64,000 nucleotides of DNA from Spirabiliibacterium pneumoniae (GCF_014884995.1 NZ_JABMII010000008.1:124001-188000); one strand, 5' to 3'; numbered from the stretch's first letter, positions 7,544-16,152 are shown. Notes: a model not told the origin generated them from the sequence alone. Translations and numbers: made by a program.

Positions 7544-8464
7544 ATGTCAACACTTTCACAAAAACGTATTCAAGACCCAGTTTTAACCCAGCTTGCCTAC
7601 GGTTATTACAACAATGAGCTAGTATGTGAAACACTATTCCCTATCGTGGAAATCGAAAAAGAGGGCGGGAAAATTCCCCAATTTGGTCGCCTAGCATTTC
7701 GCCAACAATCCACCGTGCGCCAAGTTCACGGCGACAGCAACCGCTTAACCCCTGAAGACGTGACAGCAATTAGCATTGAGCTTGAAGAACACGATATTGA
7801 ATACCCTATCGACTACCGCGAAGACCACGAAGCGAGCTACCCACTCAAACAGCACGCCCTTTCAGTGGTGCAAGAAATCATTGCGCTAGGGCGTGAAATG
7901 GAAGCGGCCAAACTCGCCCAAGATGAAAGCAACTACAATGAGCAAAACAAATTTATCTTATCTGGCGACAGTAAATTCTCTAACCTCAAATTAAACCCGT
8001 TGCCAATATTTGATGGCGCTATTAATGCAGTTATCAGTAACACAGGACGACGCCCTAACGTATGCGTAATTGCGCAAGATGTATGGCTAAAACTGAAAGA
8101 AAACACCGTGCTACTTGATCGCATTAAATACACTCGCGCAGGCATTTTAACCCCGCAAGTGTTCGCTGAATTGATTGACGTTAAGACGGTCAAAATTGGC
8201 GCAGCCATGAAAGAGGAAAGCGGACAATTAAAACCTATTTGGAGTGATTGTGTGATTTTGGCTTATGTACCAACCAAGGGCGAAAATAACAGCATTTATG
8301 CGCCGTCATACGGTTACACAATCCGACGCAAAGAGGGGCTATTTGTTGATACCTACACCGAGAAAGGCGGCAAAGTTGAAATCGTGCGTTGCACTGATAT
8401 TCATAAACCGTGCATAATGGGCAAATCTGCGGGCGTATTGCTGAAAAAATGCATCAACCAATAA
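7544..8464 (+). CDS. Phage major capsid protein
   Basis: A 306-residue protein of the HK97-fold-like capsid family with the pattern DPVLTQLAYGYYNNELVCE, then EKEGGKIPQFGR, then LEEHDIEYPIDYREDHEASY. It also has C-terminal segments such as VAPSYGYTIRRK-like IYAPSYGYTIRRKEGL. It would form the shell of a particle. The start has AGGAG 8 bases upstream and only two bases separate it from the scaffold gene. No portal, connector or packaging gene follows, so a working particle would need a helper phage. A late gene of a decayed prophage is the other reading. Confidence 0.8.
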   Translation: MSTLSQKRIQDPVLTQLAYGYYNNELVCETLFPIVEIEKEGGKIPQFGRLAFRQQSTVRQVHGDSNRLTPEDVTAISIELEEHDIEYPIDYREDHEASYPLKQHALSVVQEIIALGREMEAAKLAQDESNYNEQNKFILSGDSKFSNLKLNPLPIFDGAINAVISNTGRRPNVCVIAQDVWLKLKENTVLLDRIKYTRAGILTPQVFAELIDVKTVKIGAAMKEESGQLKPIWSDCVILAYVPTKGENNSIYAPSYGYTIRRKEGLFVDTYTEKGGKVEIVRCTDIHKPCIMGKSAGVLLKKCINQ

Positions 8465-8488
8465 TAAACCATTAAAACCGCCCAAAAT

Positions 8489-8521
8489 GCCCTAAAATAG
8501 CGTATAACTGCATTTTAGGGC
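8489..8521. repeat. Hairpin after the capsid gene
   Basis: GCCCTAAAAT at 8489-8498 is mirrored exactly by ATTTTAGGGC at 8512-8521. No T tract follows, so it is a weak terminator candidate at best; it may instead protect the capsid mRNA end. The rest of 8522-8600 shows no gene. Confidence 0.5.
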
Positions 8522-8600
8522 TAAACCGCATAAAACCGCAATAAAAACTATTTTTTATTAGGGATTATGTGGGAAAAGGCGGGAATAAACGGGAAACAAA

Positions 8601-8654
8601 AGACGCATATAGACGCACTACGAAGCGCAAAAATAGGAACACAAATAGGAACAC
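8601..8654. repeat. Right integrase arm-type repeats
   Basis: AGACGCATATAGACGCAC at 8601-8618 repeats the left-arm GACGCA motifs. GGAACACAAATAGGAACAC at 8636-8654 matches the left copy GGATCACAAATTGGAACAC with two changes and the same 12-bp spacing. This defines the inner side of the right end. Confidence 0.65.
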
Positions 8655-8701
8655 AAAATAAAATTACAAATTATATTTCATAAAAATATCAATATATTAA
8701 A

Positions 8702-9052
8702 TCACCAATCATAGTCCACTTGGTGCACCATCAAAACTTTTCTCAATATCTCATAAAGTCTACAAATCATTAAAAAACTAGTTAAAGCTATTTTAATTAC
8801 TTGCTGTCTTATATCATTAAATTTACCGTTATTGGGCACATCGGTATCAATTGAAATGAGAATGGCATTGCCTACTTGTGGCTTATCCACTCGATAAAAA
8901 AGCATTTCTCAATGTTCTCAGAACACAAAGTACGCTCACCGTATCACTAAGTATCCCAAAGCTCAAAATCATTCAAGTCGGAGTAGTCTGTGCCATAGGT
9001 ATTACTAAAAAGCTTGGATAATATGCTATTACATAGAAAAAATTGGATAAAG
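8702..9052 (-). other. Right flank: two short frames, possible gene remnant
   Basis: On the minus strand a frame ending at about 8947 encodes ...SNTYGTDYSDLNDFELWDT before a stop. A second frame of 67 codons (8905 to 8702, MLFYRVDKPQVGN...) follows it and ends within the attR area. Neither has a ribosome site I trust or a family I recognise. They may be the broken tail of an older gene displaced by integration, or simply chance. Beyond this I see nothing in the stretch. Confidence 0.25.
8714..8730 (+). other. attR core
   Basis: GTCCACTTGGTGCACCA is identical to the tRNA-Val 3' end at 686-703 except for one missing C. It sits just outside the right arm repeats. The deletion could be natural drift in a copy that no longer has to work as a tRNA, or it could lower excision. 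Confidence 0.75.
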
Positions 9053-9093
9053 AAAAAAGCCCTAAAGGTTTGTCGCTCTAGGGCTTGTTTAAC
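9053..9093 (-). terminator. Terminator of the tmRNA gene (dispersed 41-bp copy)
   Basis: Read on the minus strand, AAGCCCTA pairs with TTAGGGCTT and ends in six T residues, downstream of ssrA. The 41-bp block is almost identical (39 of 41) to 13619-13659 behind tRNA-Leu. Confidence 0.85.
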
Positions 9094-9120
9094 GTGATTG
9101 AACTGTATTTTTTCTTAATT

Positions 9121-9485
9121 TGGTGGAGCTGGGGGGAGTTGAACCCCCGTCCGAAATTACTCTACCTTCAGCACTACATGTTTAGTCTATCTTTGATTTC
9201 ACTTAACCACTGCGGACAGACACGCGATAGCTAAGCTAGCTTGATTTAATTTAACGCTTCGATCCCCAAGCGGAGGCGTCCACGCGATCTCGTTTGGTTT
9301 GACTCCTCTTGATCCCCGTCTTACGAGCTGAAGCTAGGGAGAGAAGGCTCTGAGCAGGTTATTAAGCTGCTAGTGCGTAGTTTTCGTCGTTTGCGACTAT
9401 TGTTTTGCGGTTTGTTAACGAGGCCTACCGCACCTCGACATGCACTTTGGGCTTCGCTAATCCCGTCGAATCCTAGATCAGCCCC
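9121..9485 (-). ncRNA. ssrA: tmRNA (trans-translation RNA)
   Basis: A 365-nt tmRNA that rescues stalled ribosomes together with SmpB. The 5' end GGGGCTGATCTAGGATTCGA and the 3' end AGCTCCACCA form the alanyl tRNA-like domain. The resume frame at 9394-9362 encodes ANDENYALAA followed by TAA, the same tag as in E. coli and H. influenzae. The terminator at 9053-9093 follows. tmRNA genes are frequent integration targets, but no att duplication is seen here. Confidence 0.97.
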
Positions 9486-9512
9486 AAATAGTGTTTCAGT
9501 ATAACCTAATTT

Positions 9513-11039
9513 TTAGCGTGAATAAAGCGCGCTAAGGTTGTACTTTGTCCCTTTTTTGTTCACTTGATCAAGAAGATACTGCACTAATAGTGCCACAGGA
9601 CGACCTGTTGCTCCTTTTTCTGCACCTGATTTCCAAGCGGTGCCAGCGATATCAAGGTGTGCCCAAGTGTAATTTTCAGTGAAATGAGACAAAAACGCCC
9701 CCGCGGTGCTCGCGCCACCCCAGCGTCCGCCGATGTTGGCAAGATCCGCAAAGTTAGATTTAAGCTGCTCGCTGTATTCTTCACCTAACGGCAAGCGCCA
9801 CGCCTTATCACCAGCTTGCGCAGCTGCATCTAAAAGTGCAGTTGCTAAACTTTCATTTGGGCTAAGCAAACCACTGTTGTGTTGCCCCAATGCGACCACA
9901 CAAGCCCCTGTGAGTGTGGCGATGTCAATCACCACCTCTGGGTTGAGGCGTTCCACATAGGTGAGCGCGTCGCACAGTACCAAGCGCCCTTCGGCATCGG
10001 TATTCAATACTTCAACGCTTAATCCTTTCATTGTGGTTAGAATATCGCCTGGACGGTAGGCATTGCCATCGGGCATATTTTCACAGCCTGCCAACACGCC
10101 AATAACACGCACAGGCAGTTGCAATTTTGTTAGCGCTTTCATCACGCCATAAACCGCCGCTGCGCCGCCCATGTCGTATTTCATTTCATCCATATCCGCA
10201 CTTGGCTTAAGCGAAATACCGCCTGCGTCAAAAGTCAAACCTTTACCCACCAGCACAATCGGTTGCGCGTCAGGGTTGCCAGTGTTGTTGTAATCAATTA
10301 ATGACATAAAAGCAGGATTGTGAGAACCGCGTGACACCGCCAAATAAGCATTCATGCCCAGTTTTGCCATTTCTGCTTCGTCGATCACGGTGGCAATGAC
10401 AACGTCACATTCTTGCGCCAGCTCACGCGCACACTCAGCAAGGTAAGCTGGATTGGCAATGTTGGCTGGCAAGTTCGCGATGTCTTTGGTGGCTTTCACG
10501 CCATAAGCAATAGCTTGAGCCTCGACAATGGCGGTTTCGAGCGTTGGCTCCGTCAGCTCACACCAAAATTGCACTTTACGCAGTGCTGGCGCGTTCGCCT
10601 TTTCTTTTTTAAAGCGGTCAAACACATAGCTTGAGCGCGCCAGTTGCTCAACGGCAAACCGCACTTTCCAATAGGTGTTGCGATCACGCACGCTTAGCTG
10701 GTGCAAACAGCAAAGTGCGGTTTCTACCCCACTGTCTTTCAACGCAGTAAACACCGCCGCCCACATTTTTTGGTATTGGCGCACGTCGAGTTTATCTTTT
10801 TTGCCCGCACCGACCAGCAGCACGCGCTGAGCAGCAATGCCAGTAATATCATAAAGCATCACGGTTTGACCGCACTTTGCCGCAAAATCGCCTTTTTCAA
10901 TCAGCGCGCTAAGTTTGCCTTGCAGCGCGTCGTCAATGCGTTGTGTACATTCATCTAAGTCACCATGTTGATACACCCCCAATACCAAGCAGTCGCTCGG
11001 CAGTGCGGTAATTTCGCCATTCATTAGAGCATATTGCAT
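9513..11039 (-). CDS. pepA: Cytosol (leucyl) aminopeptidase
   Basis: A 508-residue M17 metallopeptidase that removes N-terminal residues from peptides in the cytoplasm; E. coli PepA is also a DNA-binding cofactor in Xer recombination. The M17 signature NTDAEGRL is at residues 346-353 and the metal-binding segment [10 protein letters not shown] begins near residue 265, so the active site is intact. Length matches the family (about 500). It is transcribed away from lptF with a shared promoter region of about 155 bp, an arrangement also seen in E. coli. Confidence 0.96.
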   Translation of the reverse strand: MQYALMNGEITALPSDCLVLGVYQHGDLDECTQRIDDALQGKLSALIEKGDFAAKCGQTVMLYDITGIAAQRVLLVGAGKKDKLDVRQYQKMWAAVFTALKDSGVETALCCLHQLSVRDRNTYWKVRFAVEQLARSSYVFDRFKKEKANAPALRKVQFWCELTEPTLETAIVEAQAIAYGVKATKDIANLPANIANPAYLAECARELAQECDVVIATVIDEAEMAKLGMNAYLAVSRGSHNPAFMSLIDYNNTGNPDAQPIVLVGKGLTFDAGGISLKPSADMDEMKYDMGGAAAVYGVMKALTKLQLPVRVIGVLAGCENMPDGNAYRPGDILTTMKGLSVEVLNTDAEGRLVLCDALTYVERLNPEVVIDIATLTGACVVALGQHNSGLLSPNESLATALLDAAAQAGDKAWRLPLGEEYSEQLKSNFADLANIGGRWGGASTAGAFLSHFTENYTWAHLDIAGTAWKSGAEKGATGRPVALLVQYLLDQVNKKGTKYNLSALYSR

Positions 11040-11195
11040 TTTTTCTCCTTATTTTGTGCAATTAACTGTCGTGACGTTATTATACGGATAGCACAAAATA
11101 ACGCTAGCAAAACACGCACAACCCTTTTCACAAATGTGCATAACTTGGGTATACTAGCGAAATGCGCATTAATTTAACGAAGAAAAGGCGATAGC

Positions 11196-12302
11196 GTGAT
11201 TTTACTGAGATATTTAACCCGCGAAATTTTCAAAAGCCAGCTTGCGATTTTATTCATTTTGCTGCTGATCTTTTTTGCCCAACAACTGGTTCGCGTGCTT
11301 GGCTCAGCCGTCAATGGCAACATTCCTTCTGATTTAATTTTTTCTCTGCTTGGCCTTGGCATGCCGACAATGGCGCAGCTGATGCTGCCGCTGTCACTGT
11401 TTTTAGCGATTTTAATGACGCTCGGAAAACTTTATGCTGACAGTGAAATTACGGTGATGCGCGCCTGCGGCGTGGGGCAACGGATTTTAGTGAAAGTGGC
11501 ACTGATTTTGTCTGTCCTGACCGCACTTTTAAGTGCTTATAATGTGTTTGTGCTCTCACCTTGGGCGATCAATAAGCAAGTGACTCTCATTGAACAGGCC
11601 AAAGCTAACCCAAGCCTCTCTGCGCTCACGCCTGGGCAATTTATTGGCAGCCAAGATGGCAATTTTGTGTTGTTCATTGATTCGGTCAAGCGCAATCAGC
11701 TGGAAAATATTTACCTCTTTCAAACCCGTGAGCGTGGCAACGTGAAGCCGTCAGTGCTGGTGGCCGAGCAAGGCGAGCTTTCTTCCCTGCCCAATGGCGA
11801 TCAAATTTTGAAATTAAACAATAGCGAGCGTTATGAAGGCAGTGCGGTACTACCCGATTTTAAAATCTCGCACTTTGAAAATTACCAAGCCTACCTCACC
11901 TTCAGCGAAGTGGAAGCGGAATCAGACAAAATTGAACGCTTAAATTTGCTGGAACTGTGGGCGGACAACTCGCCACAAGCCAAAGCCGAGCTGATGTGGC
12001 GCATCTCATTGGTGATTGCCGTGCCATTGATGGCGCTGCTGGCATTGCCGCTGAGCAAGGTCAACCCACGCCAAGGGCGCTTTGCCAAAATGCTGCCAGC
12101 GTTGCTGCTCTACTTAATCTACTTTTTGCTGCTTAGCTCATTTAAGTCCGCCAGCAGCGCGGGCAAGCTTGATGCCATGGTGATGGTGCCGTTGGTGCAC
12201 ATTGCCTTTTTGCTGCTCGGCATTGTACTCAATGCCTGGAACAGCGCGTTTATGTATAAAGTGCGGTCTTGGTTTTCATCCCGCGCTGCGTTGGAGGAAT
12301 AA
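11196..12302 (+). CDS. lptF: LPS export ABC transporter permease LptF
   Basis: A 368-residue inner-membrane protein of the YjgP/YjgQ family. Three transmembrane segments at the N-terminus and three at the C-terminus flank a periplasmic beta-jellyroll domain (about residues 100-270). With LptG and LptB it pulls lipo-oligosaccharide from the inner membrane toward LptC-LptA. The start is GTG, with a purine-rich site GAAAAGGCG upstream. The stop lies 2 bases before the lptG start. Confidence 0.95.
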   Translation: MILLRYLTREIFKSQLAILFILLLIFFAQQLVRVLGSAVNGNIPSDLIFSLLGLGMPTMAQLMLPLSLFLAILMTLGKLYADSEITVMRACGVGQRILVKVALILSVLTALLSAYNVFVLSPWAINKQVTLIEQAKANPSLSALTPGQFIGSQDGNFVLFIDSVKRNQLENIYLFQTRERGNVKPSVLVAEQGELSSLPNGDQILKLNNSERYEGSAVLPDFKISHFENYQAYLTFSEVEAESDKIERLNLLELWADNSPQAKAELMWRISLVIAVPLMALLALPLSKVNPRQGRFAKMLPALLLYLIYFLLLSSFKSASSAGKLDAMVMVPLVHIAFLLLGIVLNAWNSAFMYKVRSWFSSRAALEE

Positions 12303-12304
12303 CG

Positions 12305-13381
12305 ATGTTTGGGGTTTTAGATCGCTATATCGGCAAAACGATTCTCGGCACCATTTTGGCCTCGCTGCTGATGCTGGTGGGGCTTTCCGCCATCATTAAA
12401 TTTGTTGAGCAATTTCGCGACATCGGTAAGGGCAGCTACGACGGCCTGCAAGCGGTGTATTACACGCTGTTAACCATGCCGCGAGATATTGAAACTTTCT
12501 TCCCGATGGCGGTGCTGCTCGGCGCGCTGATTGGGCTGGGCACATTGGCGGCCAACAGCGAATTGGTGGTGATGCAAGCCTCGGGCTTTTCGCGCTTGAA
12601 AATTGGCCTGGCGACGATTAAAACGGCCATCCCGCTGGTGCTTATCATTATGTTGCTAGGCGAATGGGGCATTCCTCAAACCGAGCAATTTGCCCGTAAT
12701 ATGCGCTCGCAAGCCATGAGTGGTGGCTCATTGATTTCAGTAAAAAATGGCATTTGGGCAAAAGACGGCAACAATTTTGTCTATATCCAGCAAATCAATG
12801 ACGCTAATACGCTGAAAAACATCTATATCTATCAATTTGATGGCGAGCGCAAGCTCAAAAACGTTCAATACGCCAACGAGGCGACCTTTGACCCACAACA
12901 GCAGCAATGGGTGTTCAATCGCCTCAATGAAACGATTATTGGCCAAGATAAAATCGACAATAAAAACTACCTCAACCGCACTTGGGCCTCTAGCCTCACC
13001 CCTGACAAGCTGATGACAGTGAGCCTCAAGGCCAGCTCGCTGTCGATTTCAGGGCTTTATAACTACGCCAGCTTCCTTAAACAAAGCGGGCAAGACCCAA
13101 CGCAGTTTGAGCTGCTCTTTTGGCGCAAGCTGGTGCAGCCGTTTTCTGTCGGCGTGATGGTGCTGCTGGCGTTGTCTTTTATCTTTGGTCCGCTGCGCAG
13201 CGTCACCGCGGGTGCGCGCATTGTCACGGGCATCATCTCCGGCTTTGTGTTTTATGTGATAAACGAAACTTTCGGCAAAGTCACCATGGTATTCGACATC
13301 CCGCCCGTTGTTGGCGCCCTGCTGCCAAGCGTGCTCTTTTTGCTGATCACGTGGTGGATTTTAAAACGAAAACGCACCTAA
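12305..13381 (+). CDS. lptG: LPS export ABC transporter permease LptG
   Basis: A 358-residue partner of LptF with the same three-plus-three transmembrane layout around a periplasmic domain. I chose the ATG at 12305 (MFGVLDRYIGKTIL), which has GGAGG upstream within the lptF end and matches the usual family start; an upstream in-frame start at 12269 would add a stretch inside lptF. The two genes form an operon. No terminator is obvious before tRNA-Leu. Confidence 0.95.
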   Translation: MFGVLDRYIGKTILGTILASLLMLVGLSAIIKFVEQFRDIGKGSYDGLQAVYYTLLTMPRDIETFFPMAVLLGALIGLGTLAANSELVVMQASGFSRLKIGLATIKTAIPLVLIIMLLGEWGIPQTEQFARNMRSQAMSGGSLISVKNGIWAKDGNNFVYIQQINDANTLKNIYIYQFDGERKLKNVQYANEATFDPQQQQWVFNRLNETIIGQDKIDNKNYLNRTWASSLTPDKLMTVSLKASSLSISGLYNYASFLKQSGQDPTQFELLFWRKLVQPFSVGVMVLLALSFIFGPLRSVTAGARIVTGIISGFVFYVINETFGKVTMVFDIPPVVGALLPSVLFLLITWWILKRKRT

Positions 13382-13506
13382 AAAGGCAAAGCGCGGTCAA
13401 AACTGTTGAAAATTAAAGCGAACAAACATTTTTTTCGTTTTAATGCTTGCAAGTTTTTCTAATCTTCGTATAATGCGTCACACAAAGAGATTGCAGTAAC
13501 TATCGC

Positions 13507-13591
13507 GCCTGGGTGGCGAAATTGGTAGACGCAGTTGATTCAAAATCAACCGCCTTCGGGTGTGCCGGTTCGAGTCCGGCCCTAGGCACCA
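13507..13591 (+). tRNA. tRNA-Leu (CAA anticodon)
   Basis: An 85-nt class II tRNA with a long variable arm. The acceptor GCCTGGG pairs with CCTAGGC (one G-T pair), the anticodon stem GTTGA/TCAAC holds anticodon CAA, and CCA is encoded at 13589-13591. It reads UUG codons. The body is close to E. coli leuX, another frequent integration target. Confidence 0.96.
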
Positions 13592-13618
13592 ACAAGCGAT
13601 AAAAGACAATCTAACAAA

Positions 13619-13659
13619 GTTAAACAAGCCCTAGAGTGACAAGCCTTTAGGGCTTTTTT
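13619..13659 (+). terminator. Terminator after tRNA-Leu (dispersed 41-bp copy)
   Basis: GTTAAACAAGCCCTAGAG opens a hairpin closed by CTTTAGGGCT and ends in six T residues. The block matches the tmRNA terminator (9053-9093, opposite strand) at 39 of 41 positions. Confidence 0.85.
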
Positions 13660-13742
13660 ATTTCTAGATAATTCCTTTCAATTTCTATACTATTACTCTA
13701 TTTATAAAGTCATTTTAGATAACTTTTAGAGAATGGTATCAA

Positions 13743-14054
13743 ATGGATGATAATGTTAAAGCCATTGGGCAGCGCATACGAGAAGAGCGGCTTCGGTTGG
13801 GATTAACGCAAAAGGAAATGGCCCAACACTGCATGACGAGTAAATTAAGTCAGATGAATTACGAGAGTGGGAAACATACGCCAAATGCACTATATCTCCA
13901 AAAAGCTGACAATCTTGGTATGGATATCTTTTATATCATTACAGGCTCAAGATTATGTGAGATGCATCTTACAGACGACAAAGAAAAGGCGCTGTTTGAT
14001 AAGCTCAAAACAGCACCTAAACTGATTCAGGAATTTATAAACAACGCATTATAA
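13743..14054 (+). CDS. XRE-family helix-turn-helix regulator
   Basis: A 103-residue protein with an N-terminal HTH_3/XRE domain (residues 7-60): IGQRIREERLRLGLTQKEMA, then TSKLSQMNYESGKHTPN. The short C-terminal tail (KLKTAPKLIQEFINNAL) is typical of phage-type repressors and antitoxin-like regulators. It stands alone between tRNA-Leu and the toxin/immunity pair on the other strand. It may control its own gene or a lost island; no partner is evident. Confidence 0.85.
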   Translation: MDDNVKAIGQRIREERLRLGLTQKEMAQHCMTSKLSQMNYESGKHTPNALYLQKADNLGMDIFYIITGSRLCEMHLTDDKEKALFDKLKTAPKLIQEFINNAL

Positions 14055-14186
14055 TTGCATGGTAATGCATATAATCATTGAACTATTACAGTATAAAATT
14101 TAACTCTTTTGCCACAGCAGTTAATATTGTTCTTTATATTTTAGATGTGAAGCTACGGTAACAGATCAGAACTTGGAATAAAGATT

Positions 14187-14432
14187 TTATTTTATATTCA
14201 AAAACCTCTTCATTTTTCTAACAAACAAAAATAAAAAATCAACTACCAATGGTACAATAAACCCTGTTGCTCCAGCCCACAATGAAATAAACAGCCCCCG
14301 ATGAAGCTCTTCACTTCTTTGGGTAGGGTTGTCAATCAAATATTGTAAGAAAACTGAACATATCCAGAATATTATATAACCTAAAAACATTATCGTCATG
14401 AGACTAACACTCAAATAAAAGTATTTTTTCAT
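14187..14432 (-). CDS. Small membrane protein, probable CdiI-type immunity protein
   Basis: An 81-residue protein with two long hydrophobic segments (about 5-32 and 48-72) and a basic C-terminus. It starts one base after the stop codon of the CdiA fragment on the same strand, the position of CdiI immunity genes in contact-dependent inhibition loci. A membrane-located immunity protein fits a toxin acting at the inner membrane. The function is inferred from position and topology only. The gene is markedly AT-rich compared with the housekeeping genes. Confidence 0.55.
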   Translation of the reverse strand: MKKYFYLSVSLMTIMFLGYIIFWICSVFLQYLIDNPTQRSEELHRGLFISLWAGATGFIVPLVVDFLFLFVRKMKRFLNIK

Positions 14433-14433
14433 A

Positions 14434-16152
14434 TTATTTACCTTCTGATTTGATAAAATTAGATGTAGCTTCTGAACCTAAAGAGCCTAATGAATTTGCT
14501 CCGATGCTTGGAATAATACTTTGAGGGGGCGATTTACTAATCCCCAAACCTATTGGAATCCATTCATATTGTTTTGAATTTGGGTTCAGTAATTTATTTA
14601 ATGGAGTTTTTACAGCACTGCCTAAACCATACCCTATCATAGAGGACGTGCCACTTACTAGTGCGCTATAGCCAGAATTCTCTCCTGCTATTTTTCCATT
14701 ATAATATCCGCCCACCATATTCCAATTGACAGTGGTTGCGAAATTTCCTCTAGCAGAGATTCCACCAATTAGTGCAGAACTGGCAACATCTGCTACTTTT
14801 ATCTCACCATTTTCTTGGTATTTTAGTTGTATTCCTGCATTGATTAATCCACCAGCACTAGCTGCTATCAATGTATCCTTTGATTTATTAATAATAAGAT
14901 TTCTTGCTCCAAATAAAACAGAAGGCCAAGAAGTCGGATCAGTAAGTGTATATAACAATCTGTCCCCTGTTGAAACTTTATTTTTCAAGAAAATAAGATC
15001 ACTACTATTTAGCGCTTTAGTAATTCCAATCACATCATCATCTTTAAGATAACGCCCCAAATAAATTCTGCCATTTGGATCATCTTTAGCTAAAGCCACA
15101 GTCGTATAAGCATTAATCATCTCTTCTTTGGCTGCACAGACTAGCCCACCATCACTACATTTATCTCTTAGTTTTTTACTATTCTTATTACTAATATCAA
15201 TATATTTTTGAATAACTACAGAACAATTACTTCCTGAATTTTTACACTTTCTCATTTCATCTTCAAAGCTCAACGCCTCTTTTTCTGTAAGATAATTATT
15301 CTCAACCGCACTTTTACCACTCTGCGCTGCCGTGATTCCACTGGCGGTGTTATCTCCTGCCAGCACGCCACTGAGTCCACTGGCCAATTGGCTCAAGGCG
15401 GATACAGTATCTTTTTGTGCCTCGCTGAGTTTGTCTGGTGTGGTGTTATAGAGTTGTTCAGTAATCAGTTTGGCCGCCACTTCACCTGTAGCCGCACCCG
15501 CAGCGCCTGCTAATGCATTATTGCCCGTAGCAAGGGCTTCAGCTGCACCCAGCACCGCATGGGCAAGGAGGTTGGCGGACTGATTGACTTGTCCATTTTC
15601 ATCCGTGGTTGCTTGTTTGATGGCTTTATTTAAGAATGGCGAAGCACCACCCACCGCGGCACTGGCTGCGCTGCCTGTCGCCAGCCCTTGGGCCACTGCG
15701 GTAACGGCTCGAATCGCCAACTGTAGGTCACTCCCCTTACCATAGGTTTCAACTACTTGCCGCGCTTGGGCTTTTTCAGCCTCTGTTGCTTTATCATTAT
15801 TGAGCACCTTTTCAGCGTCATCTAGTTTTGGCTTAAGGGTCAGTGTAATGGTGTTGTCGCTCACGGCACTGATGACTTGCGCCATTTCGGCTCGCTCTTG
15901 ATAATCCTGTTTATCAAATTGCTTAACCTGTTGGTTGCTGTTGCTTGCGTCACGTGAAAGTGCGGTCGGGATGTTGCCATCACCAACATCAAGGGTGATA
16001 TTGCTGCCTACCGTGCTTCGGGTTGTGGTGTGGTCGTTATCGTGCACGTTCGTTAACGCATTCAAGCCTGCGCCAATAGCATTAGCCACATTGGCTCCCA
16101 TTTGGGTGGAAACGCCAACACTGGCATTTTCTACGCTGATAAACATTTTCAA
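14434..16152 (-). CDS. Orphan CdiA C-terminal fragment with PT-VENN pretoxin domain
   Basis: A 572-codon frame (TTG at 16152 or ATG at 16146) that looks like the last part of a CdiA/hemagglutinin exoprotein. The N-terminal secretion domain and repeats of a full CdiA (over 2000 residues) are absent, because the carbonic anhydrase gene lies directly upstream. A pretoxin region (about residues 220-282) leads to the VENN motif at 283-286. The toxin part that follows is Gly/Ser-rich and hydrophobic (about 390-560), unlike a nuclease domain. GC content falls after VENN, a sign that the toxin tip came from elsewhere. It cannot be exported as it stands and may act as a donor cassette for a full cdiA elsewhere. 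Confidence 0.75.
   Translation of the reverse strand: MKMFISVENASVGVSTQMGANVANAIGAGLNALTNVHDNDHTTTRSTVGSNITLDVGDGNIPTALSRDASNSNQQVKQFDKQDYQERAEMAQVISAVSDNTITLTLKPKLDDAEKVLNNDKATEAEKAQARQVVETYGKGSDLQLAIRAVTAVAQGLATGSAASAAVGGASPFLNKAIKQATTDENGQVNQSANLLAHAVLGAAEALATGNNALAGAAGAATGEVAAKLITEQLYNTTPDKLSEAQKDTVSALSQLASGLSGVLAGDNTASGITAAQSGKSAVENNYLTEKEALSFEDEMRKCKNSGSNCSVVIQKYIDISNKNSKKLRDKCSDGGLVCAAKEEMINAYTTVALAKDDPNGRIYLGRYLKDDDVIGITKALNSSDLIFLKNKVSTGDRLLYTLTDPTSWPSVLFGARNLIINKSKDTLIAASAGGLINAGIQLKYQENGEIKVADVASSALIGGISARGNFATTVNWNMVGGYYNGKIAGENSGYSALVSGTSSMIGYGLGSAVKTPLNKLLNPNSKQYEWIPIGLGISKSPPQSIIPSIGANSLGSLGSEATSNFIKSEGK

Larger units (their letters stand above)
686..8730. mobile_element. Integrated phage-satellite-like element in tRNA-Val
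   Basis: An element of about 8 kb bounded by near-identical copies of the tRNA-Val 3' end (686-703 and 8714-8730; the right copy lacks one C). It opens with a tyrosine integrase next to the tRNA. Next come an AlpA-like regulator, an Ash/Icd-like gene, a DUF927 ATPase flanked by iterons, a Mor-like activator, and a protease-scaffold-capsid cassette. No portal, terminase, tail, lysis or transposase gene is seen. The overall plan resembles P4-like satellites and capsid-encoding phage-inducible islands, but the short capsid set is unusual. It carries at least four USS cores (around 3484, 4001, 4385 and 6518), so it has probably been in Pasteurellaceae for some time. A decayed prophage is the main alternative. 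Confidence 0.85.

Noticed and set aside
686-8730. Mu-like transposable prophage
   Set aside because: Mor, protease and capsid relatives recall Mu, but there is no transposase A/B, the element has a tyrosine integrase and tRNA att sites, and no tail genes.
13120-13416. A 98-codon frame overlapping the end of lptG
   Set aside because: It lies in another frame of a conserved gene, with no start signal of its own.
14434-16152. A complete secreted CdiA adhesin
   Set aside because: No signal peptide, TPS domain or repeats; the frame begins inside what is normally the late part of the protein, next to can.
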